Shown piece by piece: positions 48,440 to 60,835 of a DNA stretch of 64,000 nucleotides. Source of the DNA: Microvelia longipes (Eukaryota > Arthropoda > Insecta > Hemiptera > Veliidae); contig JACMZG010001913.1 in the NCBI GenBank assembly GCA_018340805.1, forward strand, positions 38,050,755 through 38,114,754, in the 5' to 3' direction. Position numbers and translations under genes: made by a program. The notes beneath the pieces were generated by a model. The model was given only the letters and a program-made list of their open reading frames with translations, was not told where the DNA came from and ran no database searches. How positions within the stretch are numbered: the stretch's first letter is position 1; the number at the start of each line of letters is the position of its first letter.

Positions 48440-49905
48440 TATAACCAACTACGGGGTGTTTAGAGTAGTGGTATGCCCAACTCAGTAGGTATGCATTCTG
48501 GGCGTAGGTAAGCTTTGTGGGGCTGTAAATAGGCGCCACCACATTCATAAGAGTAAGGTAAAACAAAGGAAATAAAACACAAACAATGAGGTACACTGTA
48601 CCTCAGCGGACACCTACAAACCACAATCGGAGGGGATAAGGAAGGTAGGTGCACAGACTGCCGAATGTGGAAAACAGTCTGCAAGGAATCAAGTAAGACA
48701 GGTCGCTACTACAAAGGTATAAACTAGACTTAACGGATCGGATGGTGGTCACTTACATGATCACCAGGTAACATATAAAGAAAGGTAACACAATTTGAGC
48801 TTAAATAAAATATAAGTCTGTATTGAATGAAACAGAACAACCTCTGTTCTGCCCAGTCCAAAATCTAAATCTCGGGGCTCAGTCAGATAACCAACAGTCA
48901 CCCAAAGGGGGTAACCCAAAACTACACACTCCGGATACGTAGTATACCGGGTCAAATAAACAAAAAAAAAATAAAAATGGTTCTTATACCAAAATAAAAT
49001 CATACAATAAATTCCTAACTTTCAGTAAGTAGACTGAGCTCCCACATAAGACTAAATATAAAAATAGGTAACATAACCTGACTTAAAACTAGAAATATGT
49101 TTTTGGGGCCCCTTACAAAGTTAAATAGCGATAGTCCTCTACCGCTCCTAACTTGAAGGCTGGGCGTACAAATATTTTAATTTATCTTAACTAAAACCCA
49201 TTAGTACTTAGCTGTAGACGACGAATGATCAGGTAGGTGTAGGAGAGAGGAGAAATACAGGTAAGACCCCGATTGGTGGTAGGGTCTGTCACAAACTGAA
49301 TTTAGTTACTTGTAGACGAAGTAAACCACAAAATAGTCAGAGTGGAAGTAAGCCAGGCCACAGGCAACTTCACTAGCGACACAGAAAACACAGCAGCAGC
49401 AGGTTACACACTGCTAACAGTCAGACTATACTTCTCGGTGCACTGGTTTCTCTCAAACTTAAGATTTGAGAACAGCGTTCTCAAATATCCTTACTAAGCA
49501 AGATTAGTTTGATAATCCCTTAGAAAAAGGCAAAACTAGCACTCAAAAACACAAGCAAAAACGTGTAACACCTGTTGCTCACAACGTAACCTTACACACC
49601 TTGTAACCTTCCTAACCGACAAAACAAACTGTAAATATATACAAAATTCATTTATACAACTCTTAAAATTATATATACCACTCATAAAAATATATTCTAA
49701 ACTTTAAATAAGAAAGTAAATAAAAATAATCAATGTAAATAATAAAATAAAGGAAAATAAATAAATCAGTGTTGCCACAGTGATACCTAACTGTTTGGCG
49801 CCTAAATTCAATTTAAAAGTAAAATACCTCTCAAACTTAAAAACACTCCTCTAATTTTACCGAACTAAAATTAATAAAGAGGATGGTATAAACAAAATCG
49901 TTACA
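48440..49905 (-). repeat. 5' LTR
   Basis: 1466 bp, TGTAACG... to ...TTGGTTATA on the minus strand. Apart from short indels and scattered substitutions it matches the 3' LTR. The promoter of the element should lie here, but no TATA box is assigned. Confidence 0.93.
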
Positions 49906-49909
49906 ATAA
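49906..49909. repeat. target site duplication (ATAA), right
   Basis: ATAA follows the right LTR and pairs with 40157-40160. Confidence 0.6.
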
Positions 49910-50261
49910 AGTTAGTTACATTAATATATGGCTTGGTAATTTTTTAATAATTAAATTCACAGTAACATGCAAGTCACGCCATGTGTCATATTTAAATTTA
50001 ATGTCAAACCTTGTAAGAGTTTTTCCGTGGTGTTTCCTTGCATTTTTAATTATTGTTATAAAGTTGATGATAAATTTGAAAAATTCGTGTGTTTGGATTA
50101 ATTACAATGTAGTAGATCAAGAAATTTGAAAAAGCGTTGAAAATCAACGTTTTTCGTTGAAATGTTGTAAAACTTTATTTATTTTTAATATTACACCAGC
50201 ATTATTTAATATTATTAGGATTTATTTTTTTTAGCATTTATTTATTTAACATTATTTTAAC

Positions 50262-50295
50262 ATTACACCAGCAACCTTTCGGTTGCTGGTGTAAT
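50262..50295. repeat. perfect 15-bp hairpin, 4-nt loop
   Basis: attacaccagcaacc, loop tttc, ggttgctggtgtaat. Confidence 0.9.
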
Positions 50296-50374
50296 TAAAG
50301 TTAAATAAAATAAATCATAAACTACATGAATAGCTTATGTTTTATTTTGAAGCGATGTTCTTAATAATTGACAC

Positions 50375-50470
50375 CGACAGTGTCACTGTCGGTGTTACTG
50401 TCAGTGGCACTGTCAGTGTCACTGTCTATGTCACTGTCACTGTCGAAGTCACTATCAGTGTCACTGCCAC
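50375..50470 (-). repeat. GTCACT/GTCAGT short tandem repeat with Ser-Asp reading frame
   Basis: Imperfect 6/12-bp repeats. The minus strand reads as alternating Ser/Thr and Asp for about 30 codons, but the frame has no ATG, and a stop lies about 12 codons upstream of the repeat. Confidence 0.75.
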
Positions 50471-50574
50471 AGAGAAATGAAAAATAGCTGCTTCAACATT
50501 TGTCATATTTGGCATGCTTGTAATTCTAACAAGCATGATAAATTTCAGAATGATCTAAAATTTTAACTTTTTTT

Positions 50575-50785
50575 TAATCATTTAGACCTAAAGATTGATT
50601 ATTGAACAAACTTTGGGATCAATGATGATATCAGACACACACATTCATTCTAATGCATAAAGACAGAAAACTTTGTAAAAACTACTCTGAAGGTTGGGTA
50701 AGAGCATCTAAACTATCTCAGATAATTCAGGTAAATATAGGTTTCGCATTTTTTCACAAAAGAATACACTAACAAGGAAATATAA
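50575..50785 (-). repeat. family A 5' fragment, minus
   Basis: gatgatatcagacacacaca, ctttgtaaaaactactctga and caaaagaatacactaac follow the minus-strand start region, strongly diverged. Confidence 0.5.
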
Positions 50786-50814
50786 AACGAAATCTACAAA
50801 ATAAAAAATTCATG

Positions 50815-51300
50815 TACTAAGTACCACTCAACTTTTCCTCGCCTTGGCCCCTTGCTCGTACTCATGTGCTAAAGCTTAATTTATATTAAAGAAAGATTAA
50901 TTTTAATTGATCTTTTTTTAAATTGACCGAGCGGTCACCAATCTAATTAATGATCACGGTCAATGTAGTTTAACACTAGGGATCCATTCAAAACTGAGGA
51001 TAGTAGCAGTAGTGCTGCAAATTAGGATACAAGTAGTGAAATGATACTTGTGTATACAATGTTTTTATTAATTATAAAATTCACAGGTCTTAGTTGATTA
51101 TATAAAAGGTATTCGATGAACTCTTAACTAATGCTGATGAAAAATATGCGGCACATTTGTTTTTATAAATTTAGCTACGTCATTAATGACGTCAGAGAAA
51201 AAATATTTCTCTCAAAATTAGGAGCTACGTTCGTTACAAGACAGACAACTTGGTAAAAACCACTTAGGCCTTAAAACACCTGAAAAAGAGAATTTTTGTA
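50815..51300 (-). repeat. family A copy, minus, decayed
   Basis: Tail (ttcctcgccttggccccttgc), a 5S-like block (about 50936-50985: gcggtcacca..gatcacggtcaatg), ctaatgctgatgaaaa, a CRE palindrome (51187-51194) and cttggtaaaaaccacttag. Confidence 0.65.
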
Positions 51301-52142
<842 letters not shown>

Positions 52143-52269
52143 CTAACATATATAATATAAAACATTCGAACACTTTGTTGGACCCTTTTCGGAAATTACT
52201 TTTTCTTTGTCGTCATTAACTGCCATCAATAATACAAAATCATTTCAAAAATTCACTACGGTTAAAAAA

Positions 52270-52530
52270 CCTAATAGATCAGTTTGAAAGGATGACTAGT
52301 ATTTAGCAGCATTGAGCGTGCTCATTAGCTGTATGGGAAATCGCTAAAATTAAATCTGATCTAGGCTGAGGTCGAGAAACTAATGAAGATATACTCAATT
52401 ATGAATTAGAGTTTCTCATATTCTGACAAAGAACGAAGTGAGTTATATGATAAGAATAAGCGTAGCGAATCCTATTAAGAAAGGAAAGAAAAGGTCCGAG
52501 GTACCCCGTGCCAGCTTTTTAAAAAAACCT
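52270..52530 (+). repeat. family A 3' part
   Basis: 5S-like block (tagcagcattgagcgtgctc, about 52298-52350) and tail (gaacgaagtgagttat, aagcgtagcgaatcc, ggtccgaggtaccccgtgcc). Confidence 0.7.
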
Positions 52531-53028
52531 TACAAAAACAAAACTTTGTAATATAAAAAATGTTTCCTCGTTTATTTTTAATTGCGTAATAATTTGTTTT
52601 TAATTTTTAGGGAAATGTTAGATTAGGGTCGCTTACGTAATTGTTTTTTGGGATGGTGATAAAAACATTTGTTTTTTGTTGTGATTATTTTTGTAACAAA
52701 GTGTTCCACGATTAAAACCTACTGGGTGACGTTTGTGATATCCCTGAAAGCATTTAGTTAGGAAAACTCATGAAATTATAAACATAGAAATACTTTTTAT
52801 AGCAAGACAGTAGTTGTAGTAGCAAGTCTGTAGTTGTGAACAATCTTTGAAGTATACTATTTCAATATATATTAGCTGATAGTAGTTAAACTATAATACT
52901 AATAATATATATATTTATTTATATCATTTGATACTACCGAGTTTTGCAAAACATGAATAGTTTTTATAATACATCCTTTATTTATTATATTTTAATTACA
53001 TGTTTGTATTTTCACAAATAAAGTTTTT

Positions 53029-53070
53029 TGCCCACATGAAAGGAGAATATTCTCTTGTGCCATGTGGGCA
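53029..53070. repeat. nested hairpin
   Basis: tgcccacatg and catgtgggca enclose an inner palindrome agagaatattctct-like sequence. Confidence 0.85.
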
Positions 53071-53990
53071 TTTTAGTAATGTATTTAAATAATTTTTAGC
53101 ATACATATAAGAGGAAATTATTTATTACACAATATATATAATAATACAATATTATTAAAATTTAATATTTTATTGTAGATATGCAAATAAAAAATGTAAG
53201 GAGAAAAAGCATTTCTAACAACTTAAGTTTATATAAGTATTAATCATTAATACTACTTTTTATTTTAAATATAAAATGGTCAGTATTGCTGTGACTAATG
53301 ATTTTATAAATATACATCCAAAACTTATACAATATTAATAACAAATGAAATAATAATATACATAAATAAAGATAAGACATAATTATAAAAATGAATTAAT
53401 ATAATTAATATAAAAAGATTAGAAAAAAACTCTTGACTCTACTAATAAAATTTATTTTAGCTATATGTTGGTTTTTAAATCACGTTTTATGTATCAAGAA
53501 TTTCCATCAGATCAAAGAATTTCCTTGGTTTTAGAAAATTATCTTATATTGTGATTGCAAATGAATTTTTAATTATTATTATTAACTTGTATTTATTTTT
53601 TATGAGTTTGATAAATGTGTCGTTTTAGGTGCTTTTTAGGATGTCAGCTTTGTTTCTTGGAGTATTTTTGAAGATATCGAGTAAGGCAGTAGGAAATTGA
53701 TTTATCAACATCGGTCCAATGTATGTACAGTAGTTTTGTCTGGTAATTGTATTCGTTTTTGAAATCAAGTATAAAATGCTTTACTTGACTCCAAAAACGA
53801 AGTCTGGTTTCTAGTCCCTTTTATATGTTATATTTCTATTAATTTATTTTTGTTTTTAAAAGTTGTGAGTACACAGACGAGCTGACACATTTGGTCTATG
53901 GTCGGTATGGTTAGTTAGTTGAAGAGGTCTTTGCAAGGACTGCGTCTCGCAATGATACCGTATTGTATAATAGAGTATAATTGTACAATT

Positions 53991-54025
53991 GAACCTTTAC
54001 TACGGCGAGGCCGTAGTAAAGGTTC
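53991..54025. repeat. perfect 16-bp hairpin, 3-nt loop
   Basis: gaacctttactacggc, loop gag, gccgtagtaaaggttc. Confidence 0.92.
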
Positions 54026-54199
54026 GTAGGTTGTTTTAATGTCAAGTAACCTGTTATTTTGGAAAATATGTAAATTAGTCGTCTGAGTCTAACAACAAAT
54101 CGTATGAAAATAAAAATATATTAATAATTTAACGTCATCAACGTCTGGAGATAAAATCCTGTTTGCACCTTAGGAGTAAAATGCTATTTTTCCCCTCGT

Positions 54200-55025
54200 A
54201 ATTACCTCCCTTGGCTACGCATTATATTACAGTCATAAGTCCATCGGCTTCGCCTCGGGAGTTGAATGTTTCAGTTCCCTCGGCTTACGCTAAAGGAACC
54301 AACTAAGTGCTCAGGGGAATAATAGAATTATTCTTCGGACTCGCTTCGCTCGCTTTAAGACATTATTTTAATTCCCAGCGGTCACTCATCCAGGCACTGA
54401 CATCGCTCGATGCTGCTTAACATTAGTGATTCAACAAAATCGAAGATACTTGCAATATTAAAACGAAAATTGGTACACTTATTTACTACGTAGAGAACTA
54501 GACTTATACAAAATTTCTACTCAAACAGATTATTTTACGATTGTTTAAAAAACGTACACGAGCCATTAGATAAATATTGATCTAATGGCTAGAATAACTT
54601 TGATAACATTAGGCACATTTGTTCCGACCTATGAGAGACTACACGAGTCAAAATTGCAATTCGATCAAAACATTTTTTAGCGTTTTATGAATAGTCAACA
54701 TTTATGCTGAGTCAATCTAGGGGGTTAAAAATATCATAAAAAACTATTTCCGGATAGTACAACTAGAACTATTCTAAGAATTGACTTTTTTACCAAGTTT
54801 CATTTGTTTAGCAACAATACACAGCTACGATGATAAAACACGACACACACTAAAACAGACATATATTTGTAAAAACTACTCAAAAGGTCTTATAAATACT
54901 TCAAACGTATAATTTATGTGAAACGTATAATTTATGTGAAGCGTATAATTTATCCCGGTTTCAGATTGTGCCATACGCAACACTTTACCTATATGACTTC
55001 GGTATAATGAAAAAGAGTAAAAAGG
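54200..55025 (-). repeat. family A copy, minus, near full length
   Basis: Tail cggactcgcttcgctcgc, 5S-like module (54376-54431: cagcggtcactcatccaggc ...), gatctaatggctagaataac, a TGAGTCA site (about 54709-54715), cagctacgatgataaaacac and start block cttcggtataatgaaaaag. Confidence 0.8.
54376..54431 (-). repeat. 5S rRNA-like module in family A
   Basis: cagcggtcactcatccaggc..actgacatcgctcgatgctgcttaa is the reverse complement of the 5S-like block and keeps all its landmarks. Confidence 0.65.
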
Positions 55026-56199
55026 GCACAGGCTGGGTCGTACATTTATAACTCTGTTCTATTTAAGTTTGATTTAAGCATAAAAACTAAGGTCATAAAA
55101 TTAAAATTCCGCTTCTCAAAATAAAATTTACAACAATACATCCGATGAAGCGCCGTTATAATTTCCAACGTAAAAAGTTATAAAAAAAAACAATTTGTAC
55201 TGTCACGAAATGATAATTTAAAATCATTATAATAAAAATGACCCTCGTAAAAAGGTCTACAAGAGAAAATAACATTAATTTAAAAAGAAAAGGAGTTATA
55301 GTGAGAAAAAGCGTGTTTTTACAGGGGGAAACAGTGTCAGCTCACGATATAGAAACGATATAATTGCTATAAAAATAATTAAGAAAGCGAAAGGAGAAAA
55401 TTAGCTAAGTATAGAAAAGGACGTATATAATACTTTCGATGATTCTTTTGTAACTTCTGAAAAGAAAGACTATAAAAAAATAATTAACTAAAACGATACC
55501 ACACGATTCGGGCACTGTAGCGAATTTAAAAAAAAAATACTTATGCGGAAGTATATCCGCTTCCGGAAAATCACCGAGCCTGGTAAATTTTCTTTTGAAT
55601 ATATGGCCTCTAGGACAAAACATCTTTTGGTCAAGAGCTCGGTTTATAGCATTTTTGGCCGGTTAGTCATACGTGTACGTAAGTAAATTTGTTGGAAATT
55701 GATAAAGAATTGGAATGTTTATTCCAAAATAGAAAAACTAAGTTCAAATTTTCGAATAATATTTTTTGCTGTATGGCAGCTACACATGGCAGATGGGTAA
55801 GTCTACAATTATATAAATATAGGAAACTTATATAATACTAATGCAAGTATTAATGAGGGAGCTGAACAATTTAATCGATAGCTTGGTTGCATAACAATAG
55901 AAAAACAAATTGAGTACTGATGTAGAAATTTATTTGGCAGCTGAAAAAGTCAGAGTATTGATGAAAAAAGTATGTGGTTAGTTTTATTTTATTTTAAAAA
56001 AAACATTCAATCGTTAGCTTACATGCATATCAATAGACAGACTAATATAAAATCGAACTGGAAATCTATGTAATATTATAACTGTATAAGTCAATAATTA
56101 GCTTAGATATAGAACAATAGATAAGCAAATGGAGTACTTATGTAGAAATTAAAGAGGCTATATTTATCACAGGTTGAAGAAACAATTATAGAAACAGCT
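55026..56199. other. gene-free stretch
   Basis: AT-rich, nothing recognised; the frame at 55405-55623 has no known domain. Confidence 0.5.
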
Positions 56200-56230
56200 A
56201 CCGTCGATACTTGCTGTTATATATGAATAT

Positions 56231-56266
56231 CCCTGGACCGGTTTCGGCATATGCCATCATCAGTAA
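56231..56266 (-). other. hammerhead-ribozyme-like core, left arm (candidate)
   Basis: Minus strand: CTGATGA (56263-56257), possible stem ggc-atat-gcc, GAAA (56245-56242), self-complementary accggt, then C at the expected cleavage position. Pairing across the outer stem is poor in this arm. Confidence 0.35.
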
Positions 56267-56427
56267 GCCGGGCAAGACTCGAGCTTTCAACTAATAAAGT
56301 TATATCAGTGAATTATTTCTAGTCTCAATGCCACGACAGCATCGACAGTCACCTTCCTCGTCGTGCTCATTGAGACTAGAAGTTATTGACTGATAGAATT
56401 TTATTAGTAGAGAGCTTGAGTCTTGCC

Positions 56428-56465
56428 CCACCTGCTGATGATAGTGTTAAGCCGAAACCGGAATA
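56428..56465 (+). other. hammerhead-ribozyme-like core, right arm (candidate)
   Basis: CTGATGA at 56435-56441 and GAAA at 56454-56457, preceded by cctg. The tccagg that follows ccgg in the left arm is missing here, so this arm lacks the cleavage side. Confidence 0.3.
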
Positions 56466-56493
56466 TTCATATTCATCAGGACGTATCGACGGT

Positions 56494-57559
56494 TTTTCAA
56501 TTACTTATGTAGGACTTCATATGCACATGACATCAAAGCAAGTCATTAATTAATTTAAATACATAATAAAAACTAATAGAATACCTAAATAGAAATATAT
56601 GTGGGAGTAAGATAACTCATAATTAGCTTAAATACAGAACAATATAAAAGCAAATGGAATAAGTATGTACAATTTAATTTAACATCAATCGTATATTATA
56701 TTTTCTCAACTGTTCAAAACTTTCTTTTCATAACTTCGTCTTCTAGCAAACCATTCATATACATAATTAGGCATTTAATCAATTTATTAAATACAATAAT
56801 TAAATGTTAAATAAACTTTAGAGATATTTCATTAATCCATTTTATCTTTCACAATAGTAGATAAGAGAAACGAAATAAATTACATAACTGTATAAATAAA
56901 TAGAGAGAAAATTGCGAAAGGAAACAAAACCGCATAGAACTCATTTTAACTTTATTTTACGAAAAAAGATTCAAGTAGGAAACTGTCATAAAACTTTAAC
57001 AGATTCGACTCATGAAAAGAAACAAGATTACAACAAATAAAAAACTGGCAAGAAATATTTTAAAAAGTTTTCACAGAGAAGGAAATAAAACAATAAACTA
57101 GTACTTGTTGGATCGACTCAAGTAGTCAAACAGAGACAGTTTCATTCATTTATTTTACTTTCCATTACCTACAATTATACGAAATTGCGTTCTCCTCAAA
57201 AATCCTACAACGATATTTTACCAGAATCTTAAGTTAAGTATTTTTTTTACTTTTGCCTACTGAAAATATAAAAAGTATTATGTAGACTCTAAAAACAGAA
57301 TAGTTACTTTAAATCATTTTTTTCTCAAGTCCATCTCCCTCTGTGCTCTACTCACTTTACCCTTTCCATAAAATCAAAAGTTTCTAGCATAGTTGAAACT
57401 TCATTTTAAATTATAGATTGAGTCAGCATCTTGTAATATTACATTATCCTAATACATTGTTTCTTATTCAAAATATATTATGTGACGTATGAGATATTAA
57501 CTTTGGACAAAGTTGCACGTCATATCATCTAATATAAGTTATCTCACGTCATGTCTATA
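56494..57559. other. gene-free stretch
   Basis: AT-rich, nothing recognised. Confidence 0.5.
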
Positions 57560-57650
57560 TTATAAGGACGTTTAAAGCGAGTCCGAATTGACGAGGATAA
57601 TCGTAGCCATCCGATATGGTCAGGATCCGATATTTGGGAACTCTAGCAGC
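57560..57650 (+). repeat. family A tail fragment
   Basis: taaagcgagtccgaattgac, gaggataatcgtagccatcc and gatccgatatttgggaa match the double tail. Confidence 0.55.
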
Positions 57651-59479
57651 TAAAATGTCGTTCTTGCTTTTGCAAAGCTTTTCTCTCTGCTTAGAAGGTA
57701 GGGAAGCAAAATTTCGTTTAATAAAAAATAATAATAAATAAACTTTCTTATGTATGAAGATGAAGCGAAATGCAAAAATTTAATACTTAATAAGAAAAAA
57801 AGTTTGGGGAATTGCAAAAGCTTTTAATTTAACAGTATAAGAGGTTAAACTGGCATAGTTGTCAAGTTGGGCGAATTTCTTAGTCAATTATTAGCCTATC
57901 AGTAAAAAAAACAAGAGGCATCTTAGCTGGGCTACTCCACGGCCTTGGCACTTCGCGCCTCGGCCGCCACGCGGCTTCGGCGCTGAGGGCTGCTTGGCAG
58001 CCCTAGCGCTTTTTATGTCATTCATTGGATTATTTTAAGGTTTATGCTGATTACGTTATTGCCTTATCATATCAGTTTATCATATTACTACATAATTTAA
58101 GTGCTATATTGCATCAATATCAGCGAATTTGTAAATTAAAAGTATTAATAGAACGTACTTAGCTTACCTTAAGTTTTATACGTAAATCGATAAATTCAAA
58201 AATAGTGAAGATTAATAAATATAACTTAGAATATGTTTTTAATGTATGTTTATATTAAAGCTAGATTAAAGATAATGTTGAAGAATTATTACCCACAATA
58301 GTTGTTATTATTATTGTGGGTTAATGACGTCATACATATTTAAAAAACAATAGGATCTGGGCATTAGTAAAAAATAGTAAGGAACCAAGTTTTATTTAAA
58401 TCTGAAAAAGCATTCGAAAATTATTGTGTCCCATACAGGGAAAAACCTCACACATATACATATTTTCTTGATCATTGAGTCCCCCTTTCAAAAAACCACC
58501 TCTCCTCCTCCAAGGCCCCAATCTTATTTCATTTGTTTTTGGGAATTCGCTAAAAATATTCAGATTGTCAAGAAAATGGTTTAGAGCTCTGAACGACGTT
58601 CTCGGCCAAGCTCAAAGAAACCAAGATAAATGCCGAAGTGAAGCCGAATAAATTGTGCATCAGAAATTGGATGCGCCAATCTTATGCCTCTAAGATTGTC
58701 GAGTAAACAAATAAGCGTCATTTTCATAATGAAAATTCGCTAAAACAGCGCTAAGGTTTGTTTCTTCTAAAGTTCATGCTGATTACATAAAAAATCAACC
58801 ATTCCTGAGTTATGTTTTTGCTAACGTATCAACATATTCCTTCGTAAACACTTTATCTAAAAGTAAAATTTTCCAAATTAAATTCGCACAAAAGCTTTTC
58901 TTTATAAAAACTTAAAACCAATTTTTTTGCAACTTTAACTGTTTATACTAAAGCTAGACTAGTAGTTTTTTCGTTTAATATCATTGCTAACTTAGTTCAA
59001 GTTGTTTTTCCCAAGATAGCAGTTTTAAGTAGTTTATATAACTAAAGATAATTAAGACAAAAAGAAACATTCTTATACATTAGTATTTAATAGAACAAGT
59101 TATTCCTTATAGAACAATTAAGCAAAAGAACAATGTTTTTATTGTTCAAAATTAACTTTATATTTCTTACCAGTCGCAGTACGACTTATTGTTCTGGGGT
59201 AGGAATGGGAGTTAATCATCTTTAAAAGGTTTGACTTAGACCTTTTTTACCAGCTACACCCTTCGGACTTATATTAGCCTGAGTCTCATAAACAGATACT
59301 TTTTAAAAATATATAAGTGTGTCCAATATATTTAAAAGCTTAATTGATAACTTCAGTCGGTTATCAAATAGATTAATTCCGACACATGTTATAATAGCCA
59401 AGGGGCTTATAGATGTTAATTAAAGCCTAGTTAATGAAATGTTAGTATGTCTCATTTACTTATAGTAATTAATATTATT
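57651..59479. other. gene-free stretch with a GC-rich island
   Basis: A roughly 100-bp GC-rich patch (57915-58012) lies in otherwise AT-rich sequence, with hairpins such as agggctgcttggcagccct. At 58288-58325 attacccacaata / tattgtgggttaat is followed by a CRE palindrome at 58325-58332, a relic of the family A core. No gene seen. Confidence 0.5.
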
Positions 59480-59690
59480 GGTCGCCTCCGTGTTTGAAGT
59501 CGTTAAAGCGTAAGTATTAATATTGGCCTTATACACTACGAAGGTCTTCTTTCCAGGTTACGCTCTCAGTTTATATAAAGTTATTGCTAAAACAAACAAT
59601 CACCAACTTTTAAATACGGTTGCCATTCAACCTGAGGTTGTTCCCGTAGTGATTATCCCTGATGATTATAATTAAAATTAATTCTATTGT
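59480..59690 (+). mobile_element. SINE copy, strongly diverged
   Basis: ggtcgcctccgtg...gttaaagcg, ccaggttacgctctca and caacctgaggttgttcccgt match, in order, the intact SINE at 61086-61316. Confidence 0.6.
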
Positions 59691-59997
59691 TCGATATTGG
59701 CTCAGAAGAAATAAAAAGATGAGATGTGATTGGTAGATATTGCTATACATTAGTCATCCATTGCAGGCCCAGGAAAACAAGAAGCCAGGGGGGAAAAATT
59801 AACGATCTCTCTGACGAAGCAGTTTTTAGCAAAAGCCCCATAAATGTGGAACATCGCTTCACTCGGCGCCCCCCCCCCATCCCCCTACAAGTTATGGTAA
59901 GCTATGGGCCTGAACCATTGCCATAATTTATAAAACACGTTCCGCAAGTATTAAAATATGATCGACCAAGAATAAAGTATCTATATGAGTAAAAAAC
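59691..59997. other. gene-free stretch
   Basis: A C-rich run (ggcgcccccccccca) near 59866. No gene seen. Confidence 0.5.
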
Positions 59998-60185
59998 TGC
60001 CTATTTTAGGTCTTTCGGCACATTAGGATATTCACCCTACAGAACCACCTCAGGTCGTTGTATCCACTATGCTCAAAATATTACTTAATGTTCAAGTAAT
60101 CTATAACTTCTTATAAGTAGTATGTATTAAGTAGTATCTTATTAAGTATCTATTACTTACTTTGTCGGCCACGGAGGCAGACAAA
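59998..60185 (-). mobile_element. SINE copy, minus, head mostly missing
   Basis: The minus-strand body (ttttaggtctttcggcac, attcaccctacagaacc, acctcaggtcgttg) and the first 17 bases of the head (cggccacggaggcagac on the plus strand) match the SINE. The middle of the head is replaced by AT-rich sequence. Confidence 0.65.
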
Positions 60186-60269
60186 GTAACTATATGATCA
60201 GACTAACTCAAGTAATTAAAAAATAAATTTCTTAGATAATTAACCATAAGAGACTGCGGTGTTTTAATT

Positions 60270-60835
60270 TTTATGATCGAAAAAAAAAGTATGGATATGC
60301 TTGTCGTATTGAAACAAACACTAGTATACTTATTTATTAAGTAAAGGTGTACACTTGTACTAAATTTAAACACAATTGGATAATTTTCTGATTTTTTTAT
60401 AATTTTTTAAAAAACGTACACAGGTCATTCGATAAAAATTGAACTAATGCTGATAATGAGATGAAACATAGCACATATGTTAGTTAGTCTTATGCATAGC
60501 CACATGCGAGCTGAATCTCAATTTGATCGCATTATTTTTCCACGTTTTATGATTTTTCGAAATTATCGCTGAATCATTATTGCAGGTTAAAAAAGATTAT
60601 CCGAGTAGCACAACAGCGGTAGAGAAATTTTGGTACGACAATTCAACTCTCTAGCATGAATACACAGGGAGCCACGATGATAACAGACACACATATAGAC
60701 AGACAACTTTGTGAAAACCACTCGGGAGGACTTTAAAACAACTGAAAAAGATAATTCCGGTTTCATCTCGCATTCGGAATTTTTTAAACACAATACTTTT
60801 CCTACATACCTACGGTACAAATGAGGAAAAGTAAA
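60270..60835 (-). repeat. family A copy, minus, 5' part
   Basis: From gtacaaatgaggaaaagta (start) to tggatatgcttgtcgtattg. It ends before the 5S module and is followed head-to-tail by the next copy. Confidence 0.8.

Larger units (their letters stand above)
40161..49905 (-). mobile_element. Ty3/gypsy LTR retrotransposon, 9745 bp, degraded coding region
   Basis: Two closely similar LTRs of about 1.45 kb flank a minus-strand gag-pol region with the domain order protease, reverse transcriptase, RNase H, integrase, which defines Ty3/gypsy. There is no envelope-like frame between integrase and the 3' LTR (41607-41737). The LTRs run TGTAAC...GTTATA in element orientation, with a 4-bp ATAA duplication outside. 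A tRNA-Lys-like primer site and unusually long LTRs resemble the Osvaldo/Ulysses group, which is an inference. At least eight small lesions break the frames, so this copy cannot make intact proteins as written. Confidence 0.93.
49910..50574. other. gene-free stretch with a hairpin and a GTCACT minisatellite
   Basis: Contains the hairpin at 50262-50295 and the short tandem repeat at 50375-50470, otherwise nothing recognised. Confidence 0.55.
52531..54199. other. gene-free stretch with two perfect hairpins
   Basis: AT-rich; hairpins at 53029-53070 and 53991-54025. No gene seen. Confidence 0.55.
56200..56493. mobile_element. 294-bp foldback element with hammerhead-like motifs
   Basis: accgtcgatac at the left end is mirrored by gtatcgacggt at the right end, and the similarity continues inward for about 140 bp (accggtttcggc, catcatcag, caagactcgagct, ctagtctcaatg). 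The loop is about 56333-56368. No coding frame is present. Confidence 0.75.

Noticed and set aside
40181..48684. Identical 74-codon frame in both LTRs as a gene
   Set aside because: Identity follows from LTR duplication; there is no known domain or supporting context.
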